Positions 41,505 to 50,820 of a stretch of 64,000 nucleotides of DNA are shown here, in pieces. Source of the DNA: an uncultured Lachnospiraceae bacterium (GTDB lineage: Bacteria; Bacillota; Clostridia; Lachnospirales; Lachnospiraceae); assembly GCA_902779355.1 (NCBI GenBank), contig CACZBF010000015.1:1-64000 (forward strand). Direction: 5' to 3'. Position 1 is the stretch's first letter, and every line of letters begins with the position of its first letter. A model generated the notes under the pieces. It was not told the DNA's origin. It did no database searches and worked only from the letters and a program-made list of their open reading frames with translations. A program made the position numbers and the translations under genes.

Positions 41505-43316
41505 GTGTACAGAATAGTTATTTTTGGTGGAGGAAGCGGAACAGAAGAATTACAAAAAGGTTTTTATCAAGTCTGTAATAAGGATACCATTAGGATAGAT
41601 GTAATCATTAATGCATATGACAATGGCTTGTCAACAGGACTATGTAGGAAGTGCTTTGACAATCTAATTCTTGGACCAAGTGATTTGAGAAAAAACCATC
41701 TTATTAGCCTTGAAAACGAGTATTCGAAAGAACTCAATGTGAGCGGAAGTAGAGAACGAGATTTATATGAACTATTTAGCGCTCGTATATCTGCTAGTAG
41801 CAAAGAGGAGTTTATTTCAATTGCAAAAGAGCAAATTGATAGATGCATAGGTTTATCTGTTAAAGATGCATTTTTCTTATATGAGTTGTTGGATTATTTC
41901 TTTTATGCAGTAGAAGAAAGGAAAGGAAAGAATTTTCTCAATTCATTTGATGATTTTTCTTTAGGTAATGTTTTCTATACGGCATGTGCTGTCCAAAATG
42001 ATTATTCATTAGATAAAGCGGGAAGAATTCTTTCTGCTTTTTTGGGTATTGAGGACAGAGTACATTTAATATCAAATGTAAGCCTCTTGCTTCATGCCGA
42101 AACAGATTCTGGTATGATTATTGATGATGAGGGAACGATTGTAGAATGGAATAATAGTACGGACAAAATAAAACGAGTTTTCCTGACAAGGGATGGACAG
42201 GAATATATTCCGAAAGTCGGAGAAAACTGCGAGGATTATGGCAATTCGATTAGAAGTGTTATAGAAAATGCAGATATCATTATACTTGGTTCGGGTACGC
42301 AGTGGTCATCATTGATACCAACCTATATGCATATAGGCTTGCAGAGTATCATTACCAATTCAAATGCAAAAAAATATATGATTATGAATCTCGTCCAGGA
42401 TGGGGACATGTATGGTGTGGGAGGAAATGATATTCTTTCTATCGTTAGTTACTATTTGGATTTAAATGATTTTGCCATCATGTTGAGCAGCAATTCATCA
42501 AGTTGCTTTAAGGAATTGCATACTTCTAATAGAGTTATAGAAGGGAATTTTAGCGTATTAGGTGAGAAAAAGCATAAAGGAAGAGATTTGGTTGTAGGAA
42601 TATTAAAAGATTATTTTAGAGATATATTAGGGTTTAACCACTATGTGTTTGATTTTGATGGGACTCTGTGGGACAAGCATGCTTGTACAAAAGAGAAGGA
42701 TATAGCAATTGAAAATATTGATAATTATGAGGGTATTGTGCTGTCCGGGAATAGGGATAATTATTTGATGGAGATATTTCAAAAAAACGGAAGAACAAAA
42801 AAAAGAAAACAAATCTATTCTGATTATGGAAACGTTTATTTTGATACGTTACGATATGAATCAAAACTAATAGATCGCAATAGTTGCATATCGAGTAGTA
42901 TATATAAAAAATTACAAGGGGATAAAGAGTATATTGGTAAAATGAAATTGAGGGGATATGGCAGTATTATTACTCTAAAGCCTTTTATCAATCGGGCGAT
43001 TGAAGTAAAAAGGATAGACGAGTTTTTGCGCGAGTTTAAGGGACTATACGAAGTATATTTGGCTGGGGACACCTCTATAGATATTATAAAAAAAGGATAT
43101 GGAAAAGGGGAAACATTACAGACTATTATTCTGAAGGAGGGATGGGAGAAAAAGGAAGTTTTGTTTATTGGAAACGAAGTGACCGAGGGAAATGATAAAT
43201 CAATAAGGGATAAAGGATTTGAGACCTTTCAAGTAAGAGATATTCAAGAAACAAATGTCGTGATTAGAATGATTAATCTGGTTAATCAACGGAATATTTC
43301 TAAAGCCAAACAGTAA
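41505..43316 (+). CDS. CofD/YvcK-like domain fused to a HAD phosphatase
   Basis: The 603-residue protein has an N-terminal CofD/YvcK-type domain (about residues 1-350): FGGGSGTEELQKGF, NAYDNGLSTG, and ADIIILGSGTQWSSLIPTY, equivalent to the family GPGS loop. Residues about 375-590 are a HAD phosphatase of the phosphomannomutase/Cof type, with DFDGTLWD as nucleophile motif and GNEVTEGND as motif IV. CofD moves a phospholactate-like group from a guanosine carrier to an alcohol. YvcK members instead sense UDP-sugars. The fusion in a capsule locus beside a nucleotidyltransferase suggests a phosphodiester decoration. The start is GTG (41505) behind GGAAGG. Confidence 0.75.
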   Translation: MYRIVIFGGGSGTEELQKGFYQVCNKDTIRIDVIINAYDNGLSTGLCRKCFDNLILGPSDLRKNHLISLENEYSKELNVSGSRERDLYELFSARISASSKEEFISIAKEQIDRCIGLSVKDAFFLYELLDYFFYAVEERKGKNFLNSFDDFSLGNVFYTACAVQNDYSLDKAGRILSAFLGIEDRVHLISNVSLLLHAETDSGMIIDDEGTIVEWNNSTDKIKRVFLTRDGQEYIPKVGENCEDYGNSIRSVIENADIIILGSGTQWSSLIPTYMHIGLQSIITNSNAKKYMIMNLVQDGDMYGVGGNDILSIVSYYLDLNDFAIMLSSNSSSCFKELHTSNRVIEGNFSVLGEKKHKGRDLVVGILKDYFRDILGFNHYVFDFDGTLWDKHACTKEKDIAIENIDNYEGIVLSGNRDNYLMEIFQKNGRTKKRKQIYSDYGNVYFDTLRYESKLIDRNSCISSSIYKKLQGDKEYIGKMKLRGYGSIITLKPFINRAIEVKRIDEFLREFKGLYEVYLAGDTSIDIIKKGYGKGETLQTIILKEGWEKKEVLFIGNEVTEGNDKSIRDKGFETFQVRDIQETNVVIRMINLVNQRNISKAKQ

Positions 43317-43360
43317 GAACCAGAGTTGGTTGAAACGGATAAAAAACTATAGGGAGAAAT

Positions 43361-43771
43361 ATGAGGTTTAAAAACTATAATAACAGGCGTATTTTTGACC
43401 ATGAGGGTAATAGGATAGGGTTTATTTCAAATTCGGCTGAGATACGTGGTTTGAAAGACAATGTTAAAGTGGGAATACCACATATGATATGTGATGATGC
43501 ATATGTAGAGGCTGGTGAAATAGGAAATAATACATATATTGGAAGGAAAACACTAATTAGAAATATAATAAGGATTGGCAATAATTCTTTCATCTCTGAT
43601 GGAGTTGTCATAGGAAACGATATTATTAAGCTTCAAAGACATACTATAGGGGTATCTACGGAAGATGTTTATATAAGAAACTATATTCATGAAGCAAAAA
43701 TTTTTATTGAAAAAGTGTATTTTCAAGGTGAGAAACTTGGAGATGGATGGAATGAGATGAAATTTCTTTGA
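43361..43771 (+). CDS. Short left-handed beta-helix protein
   Basis: The 136-residue protein has hexapeptide-like turns (IGNNTYIGRKTLIRNIIRIG, about residues 68-87, then NNSFISDGVVIGNDI), the pattern of left-handed beta-helix acyltransferases. It is much shorter than a normal sugar acetyltransferase, so it may be a truncated enzyme, a small trimeric one or a structural partner. It is A+T-rich like its neighbours. The start has AGGGAGAAAT upstream. Confidence 0.6.
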   Translation: MRFKNYNNRRIFDHEGNRIGFISNSAEIRGLKDNVKVGIPHMICDDAYVEAGEIGNNTYIGRKTLIRNIIRIGNNSFISDGVVIGNDIIKLQRHTIGVSTEDVYIRNYIHEAKIFIEKVYFQGEKLGDGWNEMKFL

Positions 43772-43836
43772 TCGCTTTTGGTCGTACTGTACCGATAATT
43801 GTTGATGGTAAGACATAAACTGTGGAGATAGAAAGA

Positions 43837-44304
43837 ATGACAGTTGATAGAATAGCCAATTTGCCCTATTACCTGCCAGAAAAACAGAAAGACAACATAA
43901 TGTGTTTTATTAATTCCGTATCGTCTGGCTTAGGGAATGGAAACTATAATATTTGCAGTGAAAATGTTTACGCCAAAATAATGTCATACGCTACTAAAAA
44001 AGCAGAAAAATGTGTGGTTGAGGCGCATAGTTATCATATGGATATACAATTTTCCCTGCAGGGCGCTGAAGGGATAGACATATTCGCACCGGATCAGCTA
44101 CGTGCAGTACAAGAATATGACGTTGATCAGGATGTGCAGCTATATGATGTGGTAGAGGATCATCCAATTGCCTCTGTTTTGAATAGAGAGGGATATTTCT
44201 GCCTAATACCCGCAGGAGTACCCCATAGACCAATGAAGGCGGTTACCAATGAAGGCTGGGTCAAAAAGTGTGTGATCAAAATTCTGAGTCTGGAGGGAGT
44301 ATGA
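43837..44304 (+). CDS. YhcH/YjgK/YiaL family cupin
   Basis: The 155-residue protein belongs to the YhcH/EbgC/TabA cupin family: EAHSYHMDIQFSLQGAEGID (about residues 66-85) and FCLIPAGVPHRPM (about 126-138) hold the metal-binding His and Glu residues. YhcH is linked with sialic-acid metabolism and may be an anomerase or epimerase. I start at 43837 (GGAG nine bases upstream); the frame is open to a GTG at 43822. It overlaps the NeuA-like gene by four bases, which fits a shared ulosonic-acid-like substrate. Confidence 0.83.
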   Translation: MTVDRIANLPYYLPEKQKDNIMCFINSVSSGLGNGNYNICSENVYAKIMSYATKKAEKCVVEAHSYHMDIQFSLQGAEGIDIFAPDQLRAVQEYDVDQDVQLYDVVEDHPIASVLNREGYFCLIPAGVPHRPMKAVTNEGWVKKCVIKILSLEGV

Positions 44305-44996
44305 AAAAAATAATCATTATGATCCCGGCAAGGCTGGGGTCTAAGCGGATACCAAAGAAAAATATTAGATATATGCAGGGAAAGCCACTGATACAGTATC
44401 CGATAGACATAGCCAAATCCGATTCAAGGGATATGGAAATATGGGTAAATACAGAGGATGAACGACTTGGGACGATAGTCACGGATATGGGAGCGAACTT
44501 TCACAGGAGGCCAAAGGAATTGGCTGGTGACACAGCCACAAATCGGGATTTCACCTACGAGTTTCTGCGGATGCATCCCTGTGACTATGTGGTGATGCTC
44601 AATACCACATCCCCGCTTCTTAGACAGGAAACTTTTGGACAATTTATCGATAAGATCATAGATTCGGATGCTGATACGATACTGTCGGTTGTGACGGAAA
44701 AAGAGGAGACATTTTATCAGGGAGAGCCGTTAAATTTTTCGTTGAATGAGAAGATCAACAGTCAGTTTCTGCCGTCCACACAAAAGATTGTTTGGGCGAT
44801 GACAGGGTGGAAACGGGATACGTTTATGAGATTGCAGGAACAGGGAGAGAACCCGGTGTTTGGTGGGAAGATAGTGCTGTTTGAAGTGCCGAAAGATGAG
44901 GCGTGCGATTTGGATACGGAGGAGGATTGGAAGATTGCAGAAGGCATTTTACAGTCCCGTTCAGAAACGCATACTCCAAAGTATTTGGAGCTGTGA
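44301..44996 (+). CDS. NeuA-like cytidylyltransferase
   Basis: The 231-residue protein is of the acylneuraminate/Kdo cytidylyltransferase type: IIMIPARLGSKRIPKKNIRY at the N-terminus (CTP-binding) and VVMLNTTSPLLRQETF (about residues 98-113). It activates a 2-keto sugar acid or related sugar as a CMP derivative. NeuB and NeuC are not in the window, so the substrate may not be sialic acid. An AGTATG start with GGAGG is clear and overlaps the YhcH stop. Confidence 0.83.
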   Translation: MKKIIIMIPARLGSKRIPKKNIRYMQGKPLIQYPIDIAKSDSRDMEIWVNTEDERLGTIVTDMGANFHRRPKELAGDTATNRDFTYEFLRMHPCDYVVMLNTTSPLLRQETFGQFIDKIIDSDADTILSVVTEKEETFYQGEPLNFSLNEKINSQFLPSTQKIVWAMTGWKRDTFMRLQEQGENPVFGGKIVLFEVPKDEACDLDTEEDWKIAEGILQSRSETHTPKYLEL

Positions 44997-46507
44997 CAAA
45001 TAAACAGAATTTTAATATGAATGAAAACGATAACTCCAAATGGGAAAGCATCAGTAGACCGCGCCAGGAACTCATAAAGCTTGGAAACAGGCTGGGGATT
45101 ACAGACAAGCTGGTTGTCTTGAAGCGGCTGATCCTGAATCAGGGTGCTGTTCGCGAAAACACCGTTAGAATTGATGAACTATTCCAAAAGCCTCTGGATG
45201 AGTGGAAAGAGCAGGTCAGAGAAGCGAAAAAAAAGCATAAGCCGTACACTCTTGTGGTGGGGGATGTTGTTGGTTTTGACAAGGGGATCTGTCATTATTT
45301 GAATACCTTGTCTGAAAGCATACATGGCACGGATTTTTTATTGCTGTCGGAAGCAGAGAATCAGAATGGAAAGATTGATTTCAAAACAATCATCGTCCCG
45401 GACTTTCTTATCAGAAGGCGTAAAGCCCCTTCTCCAAATGTGATTGCCACCCATGAAATACTTGTCTTTTTGGAACGCCGAACCGCATTGAAGTGGTGCG
45501 TTTCAAATTATTTGGGACAGAACAAGGATCTGACTTTGGACGATGCCGTAGTGTGGACATATTATTCGTATCATGTGGCGGAATATTTACTTGATCAACT
45601 GAAACCACAACAGGCGATCCTCTGGAATGTGTTTTATGACTTTCATCATATCATGGATTGGCTCTGCAGGAAGAAAGGGATCCCAACTATATATATGGAG
45701 TTCGGATCGATTCCGGGTACATTTTCTCTTGAAAAAAACGGTCAAATGGGGCGGAGTTATCCGGGAATTCATTCGGCGGAGTTTGCAAATCTTCCAGTCT
45801 CAAAAACAGATCTTTCAAAAGCGGAGGAAGTCCTGAGGTATCTCAGGGAAACGCGTCTGAATCGAAATAGTCAGCCACAAAACGATAATATAAATGTGGT
45901 GAAAGGTCGACTGGAAGTCGGAAGACCGACGATATTATTTGCAGGATGCAATGACTATGAAAGCGGAATCTATCCATATACGAGAGAGTCACGGCAGCAA
46001 TCCCCAGTGTTTAAAAGCAGCGATGAGGCAGTACAGTTTTTGTCTGAATTGGCGAGAAAGCATCGTTGGAATTTGATATACAAGCCGCATCCCATAGTAG
46101 TGTATCTGGAACGCGTTAAGCCATGCGATGAGGGAATCATCCGTATAGATGATGTTGACATTAATGAGTTGATTGATATTTCAGATGTAATCGTTACCAT
46201 TGTGTCGCAGGTATCCTATATCAGCTTAATCAGGGAAAAGCCCATATGTATGCTGGGATATACACAACTGAGAGGGAAGGGATGTACATACGAAGCCTTT
46301 TCCTTGCGTGATGTGGAAACGGCGCTGGAAAAAGCAGTAGAAGATGGCTTTACATCCGATCAACAGGTAAAGTTTCGGAAACATACGGCACAGATGCTGA
46401 AATACAATCTGTTTGATGATTTGACCGACAAAGGCAGGAAATTTGGGCAATCTATGGAGAGAGCAGTTCATTTTTTAGAAGACGCATTGAGCGTTCATGG
46501 AAAGTAG
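44993..46507 (+). CDS. Capsule-synthesis GT-B-like transferase
   Basis: The roughly 504-residue protein is a single-domain relative of the central part of the 37.2 kb protein. Shared marks are GIPTIYMEFGSIPGTFSLEK, NLIYKPHPIVVYLERVKP and VTIVSQVSYISLIREKPICM (about residue 400). It resembles capsule polysaccharide transferases of the Kdo-transferase/GT-B kind. The start is uncertain: a GTG at 44993 overlaps the NeuA stop, and an ATG at 45017 lacks a ribosome site. Base use is less A+T-rich than between 37 and 44 kb. Confidence 0.72.
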   Translation: MTNKQNFNMNENDNSKWESISRPRQELIKLGNRLGITDKLVVLKRLILNQGAVRENTVRIDELFQKPLDEWKEQVREAKKKHKPYTLVVGDVVGFDKGICHYLNTLSESIHGTDFLLLSEAENQNGKIDFKTIIVPDFLIRRRKAPSPNVIATHEILVFLERRTALKWCVSNYLGQNKDLTLDDAVVWTYYSYHVAEYLLDQLKPQQAILWNVFYDFHHIMDWLCRKKGIPTIYMEFGSIPGTFSLEKNGQMGRSYPGIHSAEFANLPVSKTDLSKAEEVLRYLRETRLNRNSQPQNDNINVVKGRLEVGRPTILFAGCNDYESGIYPYTRESRQQSPVFKSSDEAVQFLSELARKHRWNLIYKPHPIVVYLERVKPCDEGIIRIDDVDINELIDISDVIVTIVSQVSYISLIREKPICMLGYTQLRGKGCTYEAFSLRDVETALEKAVEDGFTSDQQVKFRKHTAQMLKYNLFDDLTDKGRKFGQSMERAVHFLEDALSVHGK

Positions 46508-49500
46508 GATGATTTCAATAATAGTACCGGCGTATAATGCACAAAAAACGATCAATAGGTGTTTGGACAGCATTCTGGCACAGACTTATCGTGATTGGGA
46601 ACTTCTTGTAGTGGATGACGGATCCGATGATACCACCGCTTCAATTGCGCAAAAGTATACGGACACAGATAAGAGGGTAAAGGTCATACGGCATGAGTCG
46701 AACAAAGGACTGTTTGCAACACGTATCACCGGTGTAAAAAAAGCCAGCGGTGAGTATATCGGTTTTGTGGATAGCGATGACTATTTATCATCAGATTACT
46801 ATCGCCTTTTGGTCAAAAAGGCAGCAGAAGAAAACTCCGATATCACGATCGGAGATTTTTTTCTGGAATACCCAAATGGTAGAAGAGAATACTATAATAA
46901 TGATCCGATTAGGAATCAATGCATAAACCTGTCTGGTGATGCAATCATGGACACGTTTATGACGCAGGCAGGGGCTTTCTATGGGTGGCAGCTAGTATGG
47001 AACAAGCTATATAAAACGGAATTGTGGAAAAAGTGCCTGCCGGAGTTTGAATGCTTTTCAGATGCGCATCCCCATCTTAATATGACGGAAGATATGGCTT
47101 TTTCGGCACGGCTATGGTGCAATGCAACTAGAGTAGTAAATGCAGCAAATGCCGTATATTTTTACTATCGTTCTGATGCGCAGATGACGGATGAAATAAA
47201 GAATCTGTCCTCGAATAAAAAGAAACTGAAAGATGTAGAGGCCGCTTTTGCTTTCTTTGAATCGAGCCTGCATGAGGCGGGAGTTATGGAAAGATATGAA
47301 GCCTGTTTTAACATGTGGAAGCGAAGATATGGATTTCTCTATAGGAATCTTTTTGATAGATGTCCGGAGGTCTTGTCACATATAGATAAGGATCTTATCG
47401 GTGTGCGTCAGGATGATGCGGGTGAAGCAAAAAGCACGTATTATTATAACCTCGTTACAGAGGATTCAAATGAATGGGACGAACTGGAAAGGATCAAAAC
47501 CACAATCGCAGATGAGCTGACAAAGGTTGTCAGCTTTGATGTGTTTGACACGTGTCTCATCAGACCATTCCTGCATGCGACGGATTTGTTTGCATTTATG
47601 GATGGATTTTTTGCAGATATTACGTGTGCAGTCTCTGCAATCGATTATGAGGGAATAAGAGTTGAAAGTGAACGATTAGCCAGAGAAAAATGCAGAGGAA
47701 GAAGAGAGGACATTACGATAGATGATATTTTTACAGTAATGTCAGAAAGATATGGAATTGATGCGGATATATGCGCACAACTGAAAGAAAAGGAAACGGA
47801 ACTGGAACTGCGCTTTTCGAAACCTAGAGCAATGGCGAAGGAACTATATGATTTGGCTGTTGATATGGGGAAAACTATCGTTTTTACTTCGGATATGTAT
47901 CTGCCGAAAAAAACGATAGAGCAGATGCTAATTAAGAATAGCTTTACTTCCTATTTTGATATTTTTGTGTCTGGAGAAATGGGAGTGGCAAAGTATAGTG
48001 GTAATCTTTATAAAGCTATGATAAAGCGCCTTGGTGTTGAGGCCGGCGAGATTATTCATATAGGAGATAACCTGCAATCTGATGTTGACACACCCGGAAG
48101 ATTGGGAATTAAAGCATTTCATATGCAGTCGGTGAAGGATTGCTTTATGAAGTCATCCTATTGGCAAAAGAATGTCCTGCATACTGCAAATGACAGGGAT
48201 CTATGGTGGACAATGAAGGGATATATCGGATATCGTACCATGCTTGCAATGGCGGCAAATCGAGTCTATGACAATCCGTTTATTCCGTATCATGAATTGT
48301 CGGATTTTAATGCATCGCCACTTGAGATCGGCTATTTTGTTTTGGGAATGTATTTATATGCAGTGTGTGACTGGCTTGTAAAGGACATTCGAGAAAGAAG
48401 AGAAAGACCGCGCAAGGTTCATTTCGCGGCGCGAGATGGCTATCTGGTTGAGGAAGCGTATAAGCTGTTTTCTAAAATATATGATTTGCCCGTATCAAAC
48501 TATTTGTATGTATCCAGAAAGGCACTTTTATTTTCGAATATCAGAACAAAAATTGACATGCTGTCCATCATAGACAATTCAAATATATACAACACCAGCC
48601 CGGCTCAGCTTCTGGATATGCTGAGTATGGGCTTGGAAAAAGGGGATGTTGAGGAAGTAAAAAGCATTTTTGAAAATAAGAATATAGAATTTGATAAACT
48701 CTTTCAATCTCGTAACCAATACGAGGATTTTTTGAAGGTATTTTTGGACGAAATATATGACAGGGTAAACTGGGAAAAAGTAAGGGAGCTATCGAAAGAG
48801 TATTTATCGAAAAATGTGTCGCCAGAGGATGTGCTTTTTGATATTGGTTATAGCGGACGCGGGGAATGCGTTATGTATAATCTCCTTGGTTTTTCTCCGG
48901 ATTCCTATTACATCCATACCAACTCTGATGTGATATGTCGTAGACAGGATATAGCCGGATTCAAGAATAAAACAATGTATGGGTATAAGCCGGATATAAC
49001 GGGAGTGATACGAGAATATGTTTTTATGAAAAATGCCCCGTCGACAATTGGATATCGGAGAAATGAGAATGGAGAGGTAGAACCGCTTTTTGAAGCACAT
49101 CAAAGCAATTTTACGGCGACATATACGAACGGTCTGCTACAAAAATATGCGCTTGAATTTGTCGCCGATATGATAGAAACATTTGGTGAGGATTTAGCAC
49201 ATCTATACTATAGGTATGAAGATGCGACCCAACCATTTGAATACTATTTGCATCATGGGACTCTTTTTGACAGAAGCATTTTTTCTGATCTGGAATTTGA
49301 AGACGACTTTGGAGCGGGCGAGCGGATCAAGGTGATAGATTTTTGGAATAAGGAACTGAAGCGGGTGAATTATTACTGTACGACAGAATTAATAGAACCG
49401 CCCAAGAATGCATATGAGACCTATGTTGATGATGGAGTGATTTCCAAATCAGTCCTACACAAGGCGGTGTATTGGCTGAAGAATGATAAAGCTTTTTTTG

Positions 49501-49550
49501 TAAAAAGAATGAAGGATTACCTTTCGGGAAATCGGGAGGGGAGAGTGTAG
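46497..49550 (+). CDS. GT2-HAD-RDG/VDxGW three-domain protein
   Basis: The 1017-residue protein joins a GT2 domain (MISIIVPAYNAQKTINRCLD, IGFVDSDDYLS, about residues 1-230), a HAD-type domain (VVSFDVFDTCLIRP at about 343, FTSDMYLPKK, HIGDNLQSDVDTPG), and the third domain also found at 27.2 and 50.9 kb (VHFAARDGYLVEEA at about 641, YVSRKALLFS, LFDIGYSGRGE at about 779). The HAD part keeps both Asp of motif I and the motif IV Asp. It may add and process a phosphosugar in one polypeptide, which is inference. An ATG at 46509 is an alternative start. Confidence 0.78.
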   Translation: MESRMISIIVPAYNAQKTINRCLDSILAQTYRDWELLVVDDGSDDTTASIAQKYTDTDKRVKVIRHESNKGLFATRITGVKKASGEYIGFVDSDDYLSSDYYRLLVKKAAEENSDITIGDFFLEYPNGRREYYNNDPIRNQCINLSGDAIMDTFMTQAGAFYGWQLVWNKLYKTELWKKCLPEFECFSDAHPHLNMTEDMAFSARLWCNATRVVNAANAVYFYYRSDAQMTDEIKNLSSNKKKLKDVEAAFAFFESSLHEAGVMERYEACFNMWKRRYGFLYRNLFDRCPEVLSHIDKDLIGVRQDDAGEAKSTYYYNLVTEDSNEWDELERIKTTIADELTKVVSFDVFDTCLIRPFLHATDLFAFMDGFFADITCAVSAIDYEGIRVESERLAREKCRGRREDITIDDIFTVMSERYGIDADICAQLKEKETELELRFSKPRAMAKELYDLAVDMGKTIVFTSDMYLPKKTIEQMLIKNSFTSYFDIFVSGEMGVAKYSGNLYKAMIKRLGVEAGEIIHIGDNLQSDVDTPGRLGIKAFHMQSVKDCFMKSSYWQKNVLHTANDRDLWWTMKGYIGYRTMLAMAANRVYDNPFIPYHELSDFNASPLEIGYFVLGMYLYAVCDWLVKDIRERRERPRKVHFAARDGYLVEEAYKLFSKIYDLPVSNYLYVSRKALLFSNIRTKIDMLSIIDNSNIYNTSPAQLLDMLSMGLEKGDVEEVKSIFENKNIEFDKLFQSRNQYEDFLKVFLDEIYDRVNWEKVRELSKEYLSKNVSPEDVLFDIGYSGRGECVMYNLLGFSPDSYYIHTNSDVICRRQDIAGFKNKTMYGYKPDITGVIREYVFMKNAPSTIGYRRNENGEVEPLFEAHQSNFTATYTNGLLQKYALEFVADMIETFGEDLAHLYYRYEDATQPFEYYLHHGTLFDRSIFSDLEFEDDFGAGERIKVIDFWNKELKRVNYYCTTELIEPPKNAYETYVDDGVISKSVLHKAVYWLKNDKAFFVKRMKDYLSGNREGRV

Positions 49551-49637
49551 GAGTCTATCGCAGGGGACATGTCATTCCGCAAATGTATTGTTTAACATGC
49601 CCCGCGCCACGAGGACGAGTGCTCTGCCCCCCACGTT

Positions 49638-49671
49638 GTACATTGACAATTTCATACTTTACAGAGGGAAA
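49638..49671. repeat. Element A3, left boundary of cassette 3
   Basis: This sequence is identical over 34 bases to element A1 at 30896-30929, although 18.7 kb apart. It ends six bases before the 3' end of the Rpn gene. The 90 bases between the preceding gene and the element show nothing else. Confidence 0.8.
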
Positions 49672-49677
49672 AAGAGA

Positions 49678-50589
49678 TTATGCTTTTTTATCCGCAAGCT
49701 GCTTCTCGAGTTCTGCAATGCGGGCGTTGGCATCGGCAAGCATATTATTTTTGTCAGCAAGCTCAGCGTCTTTGTCAGCAAGTGCAGTGTTCGCGGCATC
49801 CAGCTTGGCGGTCACCTCGTCTCGCTCTTTTTTTGCCTCATCAAGCAGTTGCTGTACATCGAGCTCGTTGCGAATGGTATCCTCCCGGGCTTCCAGTAGT
49901 TGGCGCATATGTTCGTCTGCAGAGACTTTACAAATGGTTTCTCCAACTTCCTCCAAAATGGTTTCAGGTATCGAGAGCATTTTGAATTCCTCCCAAGTCG
50001 TGGATTTGAAGAGTTGAGCCCATTGGTCGATCTTATAACGGCGATCCTCTTCTGTAGCAAGATCTATCTTTGTTAAGTCTACCACAGAAATGCTGAGTTT
50101 GTCAGTATAGATTTGATGCGTACGCTTATTCATAAGCATGTTGACAGCATAAAATTCCGGGGATTCGGGAAACAGTGTATAGCCAAGAAAGCCGATCTGA
50201 TAGGAGGGCATCACTCGCAGGTAGCCCTGACCGGATTTGAGACTTGTGTAATTCCGGCAAAGATAAAAAGAAGAACGTTCAATCCAATTGCCTTTGTTTA
50301 CCACTTGCATTTCCAAATCAAGGAGAGCGCCATTATTGAGGAGTACCTTGACGTCGAGGATGACCGTCTTATCATCAATCACTTCACCGGGCGTGATGGG
50401 GTTTTGTACGATGGCGGATTTTATGGCGCTCTCATCCAGATGGAGCAGTGCACAGATCAGACCGATCAATACATGGTTTTTTTCCTGAAGAACGGTTTTG
50501 AACATAAAGTCATTCATCATGTTGAAACGAATGGAACCCGTCACAGAAGCGAGAAGTGGATGTTTGTCGAAAGAATGATTTTTGGACAT
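49678..50589 (-). CDS. Rpn-family PD-(D/E)XK nuclease/putative transposase
   Basis: The 303-residue protein is of the Rpn (recombination-promoting nuclease) family. FNMMNDFMFKTVLQEKNHVL is near the N-terminus, and the nuclease core VILDVKVLLNNGALLDLEMQ (about residues 75-94) carries the Asp and the Glu-x-Gln of PD-(D/E)XK enzymes. The C-terminal 65 residues are a repetitive coiled coil (ADKDAELADKNNMLADANAR). RpnA-type proteins cleave DNA and stimulate RecA-independent recombination. The start has AGGAGG. It is the only cargo of cassette 3 and faces the polysaccharide genes. The 230 bases upstream to B3 hold nothing clear. Confidence 0.83.
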   Translation of the reverse strand: MSKNHSFDKHPLLASVTGSIRFNMMNDFMFKTVLQEKNHVLIGLICALLHLDESAIKSAIVQNPITPGEVIDDKTVILDVKVLLNNGALLDLEMQVVNKGNWIERSSFYLCRNYTSLKSGQGYLRVMPSYQIGFLGYTLFPESPEFYAVNMLMNKRTHQIYTDKLSISVVDLTKIDLATEEDRRYKIDQWAQLFKSTTWEEFKMLSIPETILEEVGETICKVSADEHMRQLLEAREDTIRNELDVQQLLDEAKKERDEVTAKLDAANTALADKDAELADKNNMLADANARIAELEKQLADKKA

Positions 50590-50820
50590 GAGTATACCTC
50601 CTGAAATGAAATAAGATTTGAAAAAGGGATCGTTTGCCGAACGGCAGATCGCTTAAGATGTGTGTATCATAGCACACCGGAAATCGAATATGCAATGAAG
50701 AGAATATAAAATCTTTCTAAAGAATTTCTAAAATCCGGGACAGGATGGAACCGGATGTGCTATCGTCCAAGAGATGCTTTTTCTATCGGGGCGGATTCGG
50801 ATATTAGTATAGTCGGGCAG

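Noticed and set aside
44301-44996. Complete sialic-acid pathway
   Set aside because: Only a NeuA-like enzyme and a YhcH protein are present. NeuB and NeuC are absent from the window.
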